Shown here piece after piece: positions 1 to 10,838 of a DNA stretch of 64,000 nucleotides. Positions within the stretch are counted from its first letter, which is position 1; each line of letters begins with the position of its first letter. The notes below the pieces were generated by a model that searched no databases, was not told the origin of the DNA, and worked only from the letters and a program-made list of their open reading frames with translations. The DNA is from Emergomyces orientalis. Lineage: Eukaryota > Ascomycota > Eurotiomycetes > Onygenales > Ajellomycetaceae. A program made the position numbers and the translations under genes. The DNA is taken from contig MOWL01000001.1 of the NCBI GenBank assembly GCA_002110485.1, positions 1,736,001 through 1,800,000 of the forward strand, given 5' to 3'.

Positions 1-853
1 CCTACTTCCGAAAATGCCTGGCCAGTGATTTTCCTGAGCTTCGTCCATCGAACCACTTCCCATGGCGCTGCGGGGCTTTCTGCTAAATCTGGGGTGCTGG
101 AAATGATGTGACTAGTTGAAGAGTTTCGCGAATGTGGTCCCATGAATGACGGGGATCGTGGTCGCAAGACACTAGGGAGCGAAGCCGAAAGACGGGATTG
201 AAATCTGCGATCGAACGGACGATGAGGGCTGGGGCTCAAGTTGGATGGCGAACCACGGAGGCCAATAGCGCTACTCCTCGATGAAAGAATCGAATCCTAC
301 GAAGGTTAATTGGGGCTATGGAGGTAGACGTGAGGCGAAAGCAACGTACTTGGACCGAGGGAGTGTCATCCGGTATTGACTCAGACTCGTAACCACTCCC
401 AATTCCCCTATTTCCCGGACGTTGATGTACCGATGACACCTCGCCAGATCCGTTTTGAACAGCAGAATCCGACTCTATACCAGCCGGATCCCGACCGCTG
501 GCCGCAGATAGCAGGTTATCGTCTAGAAATGGATCCTGGCCAGGCTTTATTTCATATTGCTCCTCCTTACCCTCATTATTGACCAGCCCATTGGGTGCTA
601 CTGGAAGCTGTTCATGGTCGTTATTCTCCAACTGTGGTTCATCCTCTCGAGCCCCATCGTCACTCCCCTCAATCATGGAGCTCATGGGTCGGATTGTCGA
701 ATGACCATCGCTTCCCACTTTTATGTGTCTAGGAATCGTACCGGAGCTTCTAACTGGAGGTTGGCTCGTTGAAGATTGTCGAAAATGTATTGAGGAGCTT
801 CTGCGCAATTCGCAGAGGGCAGCGCAGGGGAGTTCGTCCGTCGCAGGGGCCTA
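1..853 (-). CDS. vps8: VPS8, CORVET tethering complex subunit (5' portion, truncated by window edge)
   Basis: N-terminal part of a Vps8-like protein, a CORVET subunit that tethers endosomal membranes with Rab5-type GTPases in endosome-to-vacuole transport. Read on the minus strand, an open frame runs from about 853 to 350, ends at a GTACGT donor (349), and resumes after a TAG acceptor at 296, continuing off the window at position 1. The joined protein starts Ser/Pro-rich and disordered, passes through PFDRRFQSR, and reaches the block WEVVRWTKLRKITGQAFSEV at the window edge. I recognise that block as the start of the fungal Vps8 beta-propeller region. The remaining WD, clathrin-repeat and RING regions lie outside. 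The true start is unresolved: an in-frame TAG at 853-851 sits just upstream, so at least one earlier exon is likely. A candidate ATG at 1064 opens a short exon, but I could not find a phase-compatible splice. Identification is from memory of the family. Confidence 0.8.
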
Positions 854-2066
854 CCTAGGCAGATGGGTAAGCTGGGTAAGTTGGGCGATGAAATGGTTCA
901 CACAGACTCTCATGCGGTTACGGAAACAAAAGGGTCTCAATTATGATGGAACTAGAGTCACTCAAAGAAGGTCGAAGCACTCTCCACTCCGACAACAATC
1001 CAACAGAGCGTTCGTTGTGAGGTGGTTGGTGGGAGTTCGATTGCTTCCAAGGTTGTGACCCCATGAGCGGAGTGTTTAAAGTTAGCTTGTTTGCGAGTCA
1101 GCAGCAAATCATCTGATGTCCAACCTCATCCGCTGAGCCTCACCCAACTTCACCGCAACAGATCAACCCTGTCAACACAAATTCCACTGCACCGCGAAGG
1201 CTACAGTCTCTAAATTAGATATTACGTACTGAATTACGGCTCGCATTTGGGCTATTTGGGAGCTGATGCTCAAGTTAAAAGGCTGAGGAACTCCAATCAC
1301 TCAAGTACAATCGCTTTTCTTGGCATCTTTCTTCCAAGACTTGTGCCAGAGCTTCACTATATGGATGGCTTCGATATACTGTCCAAATCCCGGGTCTCCT
1401 TTATAACTTGATTCTCGATACGGTCTTCTAGACTTTGTATCTGGCGCCACATGAACTCCAGATCTATCTTCATTGCACACCGCTCCCTGCAGAGCCTTCA
1501 AGTCCAATACAACGAGCTGTCTTCGCTCAGAATCCCAAGCCATGCTATGAGAGTGTTTCATGATGGGTACTTACCTAGGTACCTGGGTCTGTATGAATCG
1601 GATATATGGGAGGCCGAAAATCGATGAGGCTGGGGAGCAAACTGTGTTCATCGCAGTAAACTGTTGTCACAATTGAATCTGGCAGAATGGAAGTGCCTTG
1701 TTATCCGTGCTGAAGGAGCGACAATCCCCAACAACATTCTCCTTCCCCACCATGGCTATTGCTGACCCTAAGATTCCTTCCCAACCATGGCGTGAACGTG
1801 TCTGTGCATTAGACATATGTAACGGCTTTCTTGAAAAACAAAGCCTGTATGTTTACTATCGTACAGTATAGATGTGGTAGAGATGCCCTCAGCATCTATA
1901 TTACTATACCTAACAACATATACGCATCGTGCAGACACTCGTTTTTGCCTTCATTGATTATCTATAGACTTCTTACCTGTACAGCTTTCTTTACCGATCA
2001 CACCCAAATAGCGATCCGTGGAGATTATCACTCTCGCTAAATATCCACCACTGCATCCTGCCAAAT
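854..2066. other. Intergenic region between VPS8 and the PI-PLC gene
   Basis: This is the divergent upstream region of VPS8 (minus) and the PI-PLC-X gene (plus). It probably contains the unresolved first exon of VPS8. An 86-codon ATG-initiated frame on the minus strand (1561-1301) has no recognisable family. The palindrome TACCTAGGTA lies at 1572-1581. No RNA gene was seen. Confidence 0.6.
1572..1581. repeat. TACCTAGGTA palindrome (one of four exact copies)
   Basis: Exact copies lie at 1572, 18414, 19499 and 30106, all in intergenic DNA. Near-copies at 854, 2261 and 23413 differ by one base. Confidence 0.8.
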
Positions 2067-3044
2067 ATGTTCATCCCCTACTACGCTCTATTGACGCTCT
2101 TCCTACCACTAAGTCTACTCGCCCAAACGGAATGCAATGGACGTCCGGAATATTGCAACCGTCGCTACTCAGAACTATCTTTTGTCGGGGCTCACAATTC
2201 TCCATTCGTGGGCTTCCTCCCGCAACATAACCAAGAGATATCTGTGGTCAGCCAATTAAACCTAGGTATCCGGTACTTACAGGGCCAAACACACTTGAAC
2301 GCGAGAGGCAAATTGCGGATGTGTCACACCTCGTGCTTCCTGGAAAATGCAGGCGGCCTCGATGCGTATCTACGCAAGGTGAAGGCGTGGCTCGACGACA
2401 ATCCAGACGAAGTGGTCACGCTCCTCGTTACAAACGGAGACAGATTGGATATCTCGCGATTCGACGAAGGGTTCAGGAATAGTGGCATTGTCCCATATGC
2501 CTTCGTTCCACCGTCATCTCCGCATAAGCTTCCCATGGACGCATGGCCGACTTTGCGACAGATGATACAGTCTGGGAAACGCCTTGTCGTATTCTTAGGT
2601 TGGTATTTTTTGGGTCTTACCAGTTGGTTCCTAGGTTAAAAGATTTCGCGCTACTAATTTGCTCGCGGGTGTATGAAAATAGACTATGAGGCCGATATGA
2701 ATAGGGTGCCATACATTCTTGACGAATTCGCATACTATTGGGAAACTCCCTTTGATACCACGGATCGGCTCTTTATGCAGTGCAAAATTGATCGACCACC
2801 TAACGCAAACCCGGACGGTAGGATGTATATCGTGAACCACTATCTGGATATAGAAAAGGTTGGCGTTTTGTTTCCTGACCGGCTGTCAGCTCCAAGAACC
2901 AACGCTCCAACTGGGAAAGGAAGTATCGGGGCTCAGGTTGAGCTATGCGCATCCACCCATGGTCGCAAGCCTAACGTCGTACTTGTTGATTTCCTCAATC
3001 AAGGCGATGTGTTTCGAGCGCAGGATATGATGAACATATTTTAG
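2067..3044 (+). CDS. Secreted PI-PLC X-domain-like phosphodiesterase
   Basis: Two exons, 2067-2598 and 2683-3044, give 297 aa. The intron starts GTTGGT, ends ATAG, and restores VVFLDYEADMNRVPYILDEF across the junction. Residues 1-19 are a hydrophobic signal peptide ending LLSLLA, so the protein should enter the secretory pathway. The body is a PLC-like TIM-barrel domain: SFVGAHNSPF (His43), a QLNLGIRYLQ segment, LRMCHTSC (His87) and WLDDNPDEVVTLLV. His43 and His87 fit the positions of the two catalytic histidines in the PI-PLC X fold. Members of this fungal family are usually secreted or surface proteins of uncertain substrate, so phosphatidylinositol hydrolysis is only an inference. The C-terminus (DMMNIF) has no GPI-anchor tail, and there is no calcium-binding Y domain as in eukaryotic PLC-delta. 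ATG 2067 is preferred because the signal peptide follows directly. Confidence 0.85.
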
Positions 3045-4423
3045 GATACCCTTTGGTTGTTGGCTGTCTTGACTGCTTCCTTGGTTTCTCCTGTATTGTT
3101 GGAGTATTAGTTGGAGAGGGTAGCTATCGATGTGCTTTGTTGGAAAAGACTTTCAACGTTCAGTGGTTTGGGATTTTTGCAGAATTTTTTTGTTAACAGG
3201 AGTATCGGCCTAGGCATTACATTATTTCTTATTCTGTCCCCCTTGTCATTATCCATATTATTAGCATAAAAATACTAACTCCACGTTTGACATGTTTGTG
3301 GGTCTCGTCAAAAGAGTGGATACATTCAGATTCATCACATCGTCAGTCATGTATGGAGCCAAGCCATTCATATATGACTGCCCTATAATTCTTCTTGTAA
3401 CTCGCACATATATCTATCGGAAGCTCCGCACTCCATGCCCTCCAAATCCTGTCCAACCATCGACCATCGAATGGAAAGGCTCTTTCTTCGGTTTTCCAAT
3501 CCCCAATCTGAGAACACACAAATCCATCCTAGCATTCAGCGGGTAGAAACCCAAAAGCTACCCGACGGCGACCTTGATGACTCTGAAATCCATTAATTCG
3601 GGGCACAACGAATTCGCAATGCAATTCCAGCCCGGCGTTTGTTGCCAAACCCATGTCAAATGCAAACTTCAGCCTGAAACAGGAATTATTTGATTTTATT
3701 GTCAACGTCTGGTGCGTCGGCTGTAGCTAGGCATTTCAACCAATTTTTTCCTTGACTAAATGCTCGACCAAGTGAAAGCTAGATCAAGTGAAACATAGAC
3801 TAAACAAGTCTAACTCAAGTAGGCTGGTACTCTAAATGTATCTGGCTGTCTTAAGAACTATAGCGGTAACTATATGTAGCTAGACTCATGTAACACAGGA
3901 TGAGGTTCTTAGAAGCAATATATAAATATACGTGATTATACACAATATGTACATGTATATATGCATCAGCAGCTCTTTCTACTTCCTTCTCTCAGCATAC
4001 TCATTTCAACTTTCTAATCGAAGATACTAGTTTGGAAGATTTATTAGCTACTGCTATGAATACGATATGAAATATCTTGACCTTCTGTGCTGAAAGACAG
4101 ATATGCAGTCCTCTTTATATTATTTCAATGACAGACAGACAGCGTACACTAAGCTGAGACTATATCAAGTAGAGTTGAACATGAGAGGGAACATATCTAG
4201 GTAAATATCTGCTGATATTTTTGTGTATACGATCATACTAGTGACGGTATATTTAGCCTCGTAAGCAGGCAGTGTAATTATCAAACCCTGGCATTGATTG
4301 TCGCACAACGAACAACATCTCAAGACTCATTGACAAGTTTCATTAGAACCTCAGGTGCTTACCCACCTACCGAATTCTTGACCTAAACGAGACCTGGTTC
4401 AGTTAACCATAGCCGGTACCAGA
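3045..4423. other. Intergenic region
   Basis: AT-rich spacer with tandem-oriented neighbours on both sides. The second half (about 3840-4200) has many TATATA/ATATGT tracts. I see no coding frame with family resemblance, no tRNA and no transposon ends. Confidence 0.6.
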
Positions 4424-5962
4424 ATGGAAGCCTGCGCTGCTGGCCTATCCGTCCCTTTCTACCTCCGCTTCCCGTACTCAGTTCGATATCGTATATACGA
4501 ACTAGCAGGCCTCATCCAGAAACCGAATTCCATTGTTCTGCCCCCGCGGCCGCGTAGCTACTTCCACTTCGAATGGGATCCACAAAGACAAGACTTCACT
4601 GAGGGAAGAGGAAGCGTTCATATCGGAGCCACCATACCAAATCAGCTGTTCTTCGTGTCGCGGGCAGCGTCTGAGGACGCATTGACCATATTTTACATGC
4701 ACCATAAGATTTGTCCCAACGGCTATCCAGGTATTTGCGCACTCAACAGACGGAGTGCGACGGTGTTTAGCTCGTTCAGATCCTTGGCGATTAGCATTGA
4801 AGGCTGTAGCTGCACCGCTCCCGCCGACCGCGGAGATAGAATTATCTTCACCACCAACAGGACTATTGCCCATATCGGCCCGCCGCCCCTGTCGTCCTGC
4901 CCCGGCCAGTGCGAACAATTGTTCGTCGCGCAATTAGAGGAAACGTTATCACGGCTGCAATATCCACAAAAAGGAAGAGCCCTAGATCTCACCTTCCATC
5001 TCTATATCTACAAGACCGAGTCCTTCGATGCCCTGTTTAGTTCGTTGCTGCGACTCCCAACCGTGAAACAGTGCTCATTTTCAGGTCCTCTGATTACACA
5101 CCACAAGGTCCAGCGATGTTTGGAACAAGTGATTCGCCAGATCACTGGCCAAGATTTCAAAGAGGATTCCCCTTTCCCGTTCAGCCGTCTTTCGATGGAA
5201 CTTCAGGTCGGGGTTTTGGAATATACTGAGCTTCTGGCGCCCGATCTTCTTACGTGGAGCTCCTCCAGGGGATATGTCTTGATTTCATGTGTTAGGAGAT
5301 CATGCCTCTCAGATCCGCCTGAACCAGGCCTTGGGCCGTCATCATCCATGTGGTGCCATGTTCGAGGTATCGGTTACTCATCTCTCAATCCGTGCTGGAA
5401 AATGCCGACTGCCCTATTCCAAACCAACCGCAACGTGCGAGAGACTTCACGCCAAATATTCTTCTCGCAGAATAAATTTGTTTTCAAGTCATACCAATTG
5501 GTTCGGGACGTCCACTGGACTCATGCCATAACATCCATGCAACCGGACAGCATGCAGTATCTACGATACCTCACCCTGAGCTTCCCAGTCATACCAATAA
5601 GAGAGCATGACGCGGAAGCCATAGCATCGTGGATCACTACCCTCGAGTTCATCGCGCAAAATCTAACCCTGCACAAACTGACCCTAGTCCTACATTTTTC
5701 AGGATCCCGTTTCCACCGGGACACTCTGGAAATGCAAATGGAGAGCACACCAGCGAAAACTTTTCCGCGCCTGGTTCAAGAGGCGATACGACTGAGAGGG
5801 TTGAAGGATTTATTTATATATACCACTGAGTGGAAACCGGACCTGAGAGATGATTATGAAGTACTGCTGGAGAGGATGGTGATGGGTGAAGATTACTATA
5901 GTTTGATGAGGGGGAAGAAATTGACTAGTCCACTCAGAGAAAAGCAGAAACATGACAAGTAA
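4424..5962 (+). CDS. Conserved fungal protein with F-box-like duplicated architecture, function unknown
   Basis: Uninterrupted 512-codon frame starting at ATG 4424 and ending TAA at 5962. I do not recognise a named function. The protein has two similar halves, each opening with a short F-box-like helix: LRFPYSVRYRIYELAGL near residue 15 and FSRLSMELQVGVLEYTELL near residue 255. Each is followed by a stretch in which a structure-forming segment precedes FFVSRAASEDALTIFY (first half) or LFQTNRNVRETSRQIFFSQN (second half). This 'results, then re-evaluated in-group, Leu-rich' pattern is common in uncharacterised F-box-like families of Eurotiomycetes. If the F-box is functional it would bind Skp1 in an SCF ubiquitin ligase, but the motif is weak and this remains inference. 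No signal peptide or membrane segment is visible. Single-exon structure differs from most neighbours. Confidence 0.75.
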   Translation: MEACAAGLSVPFYLRFPYSVRYRIYELAGLIQKPNSIVLPPRPRSYFHFEWDPQRQDFTEGRGSVHIGATIPNQLFFVSRAASEDALTIFYMHHKICPNGYPGICALNRRSATVFSSFRSLAISIEGCSCTAPADRGDRIIFTTNRTIAHIGPPPLSSCPGQCEQLFVAQLEETLSRLQYPQKGRALDLTFHLYIYKTESFDALFSSLLRLPTVKQCSFSGPLITHHKVQRCLEQVIRQITGQDFKEDSPFPFSRLSMELQVGVLEYTELLAPDLLTWSSSRGYVLISCVRRSCLSDPPEPGLGPSSSMWCHVRGIGYSSLNPCWKMPTALFQTNRNVRETSRQIFFSQNKFVFKSYQLVRDVHWTHAITSMQPDSMQYLRYLTLSFPVIPIREHDAEAIASWITTLEFIAQNLTLHKLTLVLHFSGSRFHRDTLEMQMESTPAKTFPRLVQEAIRLRGLKDLFIYTTEWKPDLRDDYEVLLERMVMGEDYYSLMRGKKLTSPLREKQKHDK

Positions 5963-6700
5963 TGAATGGTGGGAATCAATAATTATTTGTGGGGTGTTTG
6001 GTTCATGACTAGAAGTGCTCGGCCGGTATGAGAGGCAAGGAACTATGCTCAAGCTACTCTCGCTCTCTATATCTTGGGATCATCTTAAGCCGCTTGATAT
6101 ATTTCCACACTGGACTCAGTTTGGCGTGATGCTCTTTTTCAGAGGCGGCTAGGATGAACAGCTAATTAAGCAGGATTGCCATCTCAAACACAAATTTATC
6201 GCTTTCGCAAGAGACGTCCGTCCAGCGTTTGCACTAGTTGCATCCCCCGCACCCCCTTCCAAAGTTCGTGAATTATCCCTGGCCCTGTGTTGTTCGGCGC
6301 AGCGGCTGCAGGACCTGGCGAGCCCAGACTCACGCCCCGACATATGGAAACTCAGAAAGGTACTGTATCTGTAGGGCTGGACCCTGATGAATAACCAGAT
6401 CTTGTTGCGAGACAAAACTTCAGAACACGGAAGAAAGATCTGGGACAAGTGTCAAACGCATTGATCATCATCTTATGTGTGGCTTAGTTTTGATCTCCTT
6501 ATTTATTCAGCCTTATTGGACTACTCACTGCTGTTACAAGGACCTCTCTAGGCACCCTTCGTTTTCCATTCTTCGACTCTGTTTCATGCAATAGCATGCC
6601 GCCCTCGCCATGAAGTACCATAATGATACCGCACGATGGAGAAGCCCTTCATTCGTTGGGTGCGGGGTCATAGTATCTCAAGGAGCACCTAATCAAATAT
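5963..6700. other. Intergenic region upstream of the pseudogene
   Basis: No supportable gene. A 99-codon open frame on the minus strand (6448-6149) resembles no family known to me. Confidence 0.5.
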
Positions 6701-6704
6701 CTGA

Positions 6705-7640
6705 ATGATCAGTGTTTTCGGCCCACGATTGTTCTTCATGTTGGATCTCAGCCAAACTGCAATCCACATATTGGTAACATTACCACCTTCGCACCCTTAC
6801 CGCTACCCTGAAGAAAAGTTTTGGGCGTGGCGTCAAGCCAGGGCCAAATTCGTCTACGTCGATAGGGCTTCTTCCCCGGGACAGGAGATCGATATTCATG
6901 AAGTCACATATAAAAACAGTCCTCAAGCACACAGGTGATTTTAAAGCCAATCAAACGCCTTTTTTAAAAGTGCTAGACCGGCTCTCTGATATTTCTGTCG
7001 CACAGTACGATATTGAGACTCATAATATATACCTGTCAAATGCTGCATTCCCTGCCAGACAATAGTGGCCCAGCTTAATTCCCCGTGCCGCACAAGTTGC
7101 CAGATATAGGCAAGGGGGCTATTCGATGGGTGCGGACTGGCGGACAAACACGGTGTGAACAGTCGATACCACGAAGTAGATCGAATTACATTCGTGAGCC
7201 CCAATATGGAAAGTATCACGTCGACCTGAAATCACCCTCAGATCTAAAAAGGCTCGAGTTCAGCACCCTCTACGCAATCCAATACGCGTGCTGATCTGCA
7301 GTCAAGATCTCGACAAGCCATGGATCATGTGTACCGGATCCGACCACGCAGGTTTCTTCCAAGAGCAGTTCACATGGTGGCTCCCCGAGTGTCCTAGAAC
7401 TGCTCCGATCATCCTCTACGCTCCTCTAAGTCTCGACTGGTCCGGAGGTAAGCTCTCGAAAAGCTTATACATTTAGGAAGGGGCGTACAAGTACTTGTGC
7501 GATGCCGGTTGCAGTACATGCTGGATGCGGACACGTTTATGAAGACCGAAGGCGCGCTTAACGCACTCTTTGAAGAGCCCAAAAAGCTCTTTAGGAGCAA
7601 CTCTATTGATAATATTGATAATATTGATAAGTTACTGATA
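6705..7640 (+). pseudogene. Broken tRNA-synthetase-like / nucleotidylyl-transferase-superfamily protein gene (KLSKS)
   Basis: Three coding-like blocks lie in order on the plus strand but do not connect. Block A (6705-6935) reads FGPRLFFMLDL then PPSHPYRYPEEKFWAWRQAR and KFVYVDR. Block B (7288-7510) reads MCTGSDHAGFFQEQFTWW, then DWSGGKLSKSLYI, an in-frame TAG at 7474-7476, then EGAYKYL. KLSKS matches the KMSKS signature of class I aminoacyl-tRNA synthetases, and the surrounding pattern matches an uncharacterised fungal synthetase-like family that I remember only in outline. Block C (from 7512) shifts frame and reads QYMLDADTFMKTEGALNALF then EEPKKLFRS. Between A and B (about 6939-7287) every frame is interrupted. 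One stop codon, at least one frameshift and a scrambled middle make a functional protein unlikely. The tail runs into an ATTGATAAT repeat. The family is not a canonical tRNA synthetase and its activity is unknown. Confidence 0.7.
7605..7631. repeat. Three tandem copies of ATTGATAAT
   Basis: A 9-bp unit is repeated three times (the last copy ends AAG) directly at the 3' end of the pseudogene's last coding-like block. Confidence 0.9.
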
Positions 7641-9197
7641 TCTCGGGGGATGCGGCTAGTTTAAGCGATTAATTCAACTTAGTAGTGTATTAACTAGTAA
7701 TTCAATTCAATGATTCATCCAGAGATATGCGCGAAGTGACGTGATTGCTAACCGTTCGGGCCGATTGAGATCAAATTGTATTCCAGCAATCCATCAAGTG
7801 CCCCTAAAAATCCAACACTCTCCTAGTTCTAGCCCTTTTACCTGAATAACTGAAGAATTCGGCAATATTTCCCCGTTCGATCGAGCTAGGGTGTTTCTTT
7901 GAGGTCTTCTGGGCGACCAGAGTCATTTGTCGTCCCAACAGGCAGCTCTTCTGGCGCCCTGGAGATTAGATGATCCTGTGTGTCCATTGGACAGCTATGC
8001 AAAAGGGCGAGTGGAACCCAACAATACTTCTGCGGTTGACCTTTGAGAAAACCCTTCGAGAGAGCTCCCTTCAGGCAGATGGGTTAATTCAGCCTCCACA
8101 GATCAAGAATTTCGTAGCCGTATTTTGAGACCTATTTGCCCGCAATGAAATCTGCATTGCCAACGCCGCCATGCGGGCCTTGGCCACAGGAGATGTGTGC
8201 AACGGTATCAGACCTAACCTTGGAATTTTCGGTATCAGAACACCAATTAACTGTTAATGACAGAAAAGACATACATAAAAAGATATCCAGGCTGTGCAAG
8301 ATTCCAAAGAAACAATAAACAACAAAAAGAGGCCATGAACGCAGTACAAACTGGGTGGTTAGAACATCCATCCCTTCACCAACTAACCAGCATCATGAAC
8401 ATACGAGAATACACACGGAAGACTCCGTCCATTCCGCAGAAATGACCCTTTCTCAGGGCAGGGGGGAGGGAATATCCAATTACGTCGTATACCTAACCAC
8501 CTTGCATGTCCACCAACCAACACCCTGAAACTGCCCGGCCGTTTCAAACAATCCGATGTGGGCGTACACAAGCCTCTTATAGGGCATGGAACTTGGGCTC
8601 TCTCTCGGGACCGGCCGTTTCTGCTTCTGATACGGAGTACACCAACACCCCTTGGCTAGTGGCTAGTATTTCCTTTTCCTTTGCTGGCGATCTACACTCG
8701 GGATCTCTCCTGAGGGCCTGATTGATCAACGGAAGCTGTGCCACTCACATGCTCGTTACCTCGAAGCGTGGCTGGGGTAAGAAGTGAAGAATGAGTTAGT
8801 TCGCTAACTAACTAAGAAAATGATCTGTCAATCTTTTTTTCCTGTTTCTTTCTTTTCTTTTCTTTTTCTTTATTGTCGTTGATCTCTACCCGCTAGATCT
8901 GCAATGTGACCCTTCAACTTCGCCCTATCAAGAACGTGGGCTTGCACAAAAGTGTGTCGTGCATGGGGTAGCAGTCCGTAGCTATCGTCCTCCCGAACAG
9001 GCGTTCTCTGGGGACTCAATAATGCGCAAAAATGAGATTGAGATATAGATATAAAGGGTGAATTCCCCTTTCCCTTTCTTCCGAAGGATTCTTCGCTCTT
9101 CAGATCCCCTTTTCCCCTTCATCTCATATATCCAAACGATCAGCCCCATCCTTCTCTTATCAAAATTACAAGAAAGAAAAGAAAGCAAAGAGCCAAA
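7641..9197. other. Intergenic region upstream of the HNH nuclease
   Basis: No gene recognised. Around 8841-8872 there is a pyrimidine-rich TTTCTTTT tract and at 8631-8639 one TACGGAGTA motif. Pyrimidine-rich tracts just before 9198 (about 9060-9165) are typical of filamentous-fungal promoters and 5' leaders on the coding strand. Confidence 0.55.
8631..8639. repeat. TACGGAGTA/TACTCCGTA motif (one of six copies)
   Basis: Copies on either strand at 8631, 19995, 31745, 32542, 55222 and 59995, all outside exons (55222 is inside an intron). Confidence 0.8.
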
Positions 9198-10141
9198 ATG
9201 GTCCTTCTTACCTCCTCATTCCCCGTCCTCCTTGCAGCTCTCACAACCCTCACCACATCTTCCACCATCCCCTTCCACAAACGCACGCCCCCCAACATCC
9301 CCAGCCCCGCCGTAGCCCGTGGCCTCCTCTCTTCCATCACCGTCGCCCCTCAGGGCCCGCAGGACGGCTACAGCCGCGATCTGTTCCCGCACTGGATCAC
9401 CATTCAGGGCCCATGCAACACGCGCGAGACGGTTTTGAAACGGGACGGCACGAACGTGAACGTCGGTAACGACTGCTACCCGAACTCTGGGTCTTGGTAC
9501 AGCGTCTATGACGGGACAACATGGACGAAAGCCAGTGACCTCGACATAGACCATATGGTGCCGCTGAGTAATGCGTGGAAGAGCGGAGCGGCAGACTGGA
9601 CGACGGAGAAGCGCCAGAAGTTCGCGAATGATTTGGTGAATCCGCAGTTAATTGCTGTTACAGATAATGTGCGGTTTTCTATTTTATTTATTTTATTTTA
9701 TTTTTATTTTTATTATTTATATATATATATATATATTTTGTGTTTTCTATAACATTGTATTAGTTATGTAGCTGTCGTTCGCTGACAGAGGGTTTTGTCT
9801 TTTGCGGAACCTACAGGTCAACCAGGAGAAGAGCGATGCTGGTCCTGAGGCATGGAAGCCTCCACTTCGTAAGTTAATTTGACCCCAAAAAATATAAATA
9901 AACAAAAAGAGGAAGAAAAAACAAACTCCCTCGTCCCCCGTCCCCCCCTCCCTTTCCCCCATGTTCGTGAATATTCAAACATCCTTTTCATACTAAAACA
10001 AAAATGCTTACTTTACCTCCCTAACCAGAGGCCTACCATTGCGAATATGCCCGTATGTGGGTTAAAGTCAAGTCCGTCTATGCACTCACAATCACCGACG
10101 CTGAAAAGTCCGCTTTGACCGATATGCTGGGTACTTGCTGA
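9198..10141 (+). CDS. Secreted HNH-family nuclease (DUF1524/GmrSD C-terminal-like)
   Basis: Three exons, 9198-9668, 9817-9868 and 10029-10141, give 211 aa. The first intron begins GTGCGG and ends CTACAG; the second begins GTAAGT and ends CCAG. Residues 1-22 form a signal peptide, so the enzyme is predicted to be extracellular. The core motif is LDIDHMVPLSNAW, with His119 as the likely general base and Asn125 downstream, followed by the family block FANDLVNPQLIAVTDNVNQE and then KSDAGPEAWKPP. Cys73, Cys93, a Cys in YHCEYARMWVKVK and the last residue Cys211 could form disulphides, in keeping with secretion. The family degrades DNA non-specifically through a beta-beta-alpha metal fold; nutritional or competitive DNA digestion is a plausible role but is inference. 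The C-terminal exons are short and easily missed, and without them the fold would be incomplete. Confidence 0.87.
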
Positions 10142-10838
10142 ACAACGAGTTTGAATATCTCTCTCTCCTTTTCCTTCACGCCTTTTTTCCCGCGTTTACA
10201 TGGAGTGCGCTCTATGTTTATATGGTTCATTTCAACGTTTGATTATTATTATTTTTTCCCTTCTTTTTATTAACGTAGCATTTAATCAGTGGTAACAAAA
10301 GAAAAATGATATAAAAGAAGAGAAAAGAGCAAAACATCGATCAGTGTCCTGCCACCAAATAAAGGGAAAACGAAAAAAATAGAGAAAAAGGGGAAGAAAA
10401 GAAAAGCAAGAGACACAAAAACCTATCACGAACAATAAAAGACAAAGTTTGCTGTTCTCCAATAACAATAAATCTATGATATCCATCCCATTATCCAGCT
10501 AAACAAATATAACACCTAAAAAATAATAAGAAAAACATTGTTAAAAGAAAAAAAAAGTGGATTGTTCTTCTCGGGTATGGAGGTATGAGCGGATTGTTAA
10601 CCAGCTAAGTTAAACGGTGGTTCATAACTCAAGAGAACAAGCTGTGAGAGGGAGGGCATGATTATTTTGCCAAAACCAAAACCCACAATTCGAGACGGGA
10701 AAAAAGGAAATCATGTAGTTAACACCATGCCAAAAGAAGAAAACATTGATAAAATAAGGGAATGCAAAAGGAATGCTACCCGGCCCCGCACTTTCTCCCT
10801 CACTGGAATAAACATAAGAGACACACGAGCTTGATACC
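10142..10838. other. Convergent intergenic region
   Basis: 3' ends of the nuclease gene (plus) and SNT2 (minus) face each other. Sequence is A-rich on the plus strand (10280-10550) and should contain both 3' UTRs. No coding frame or RNA gene is supported. Confidence 0.6.

Noticed and set aside
1301..1561. 86-codon minus-strand frame starting at ATG 1561
   Set aside because: No recognisable family, no introns or flanking signal; its length is within what chance gives in a 64-kb window.
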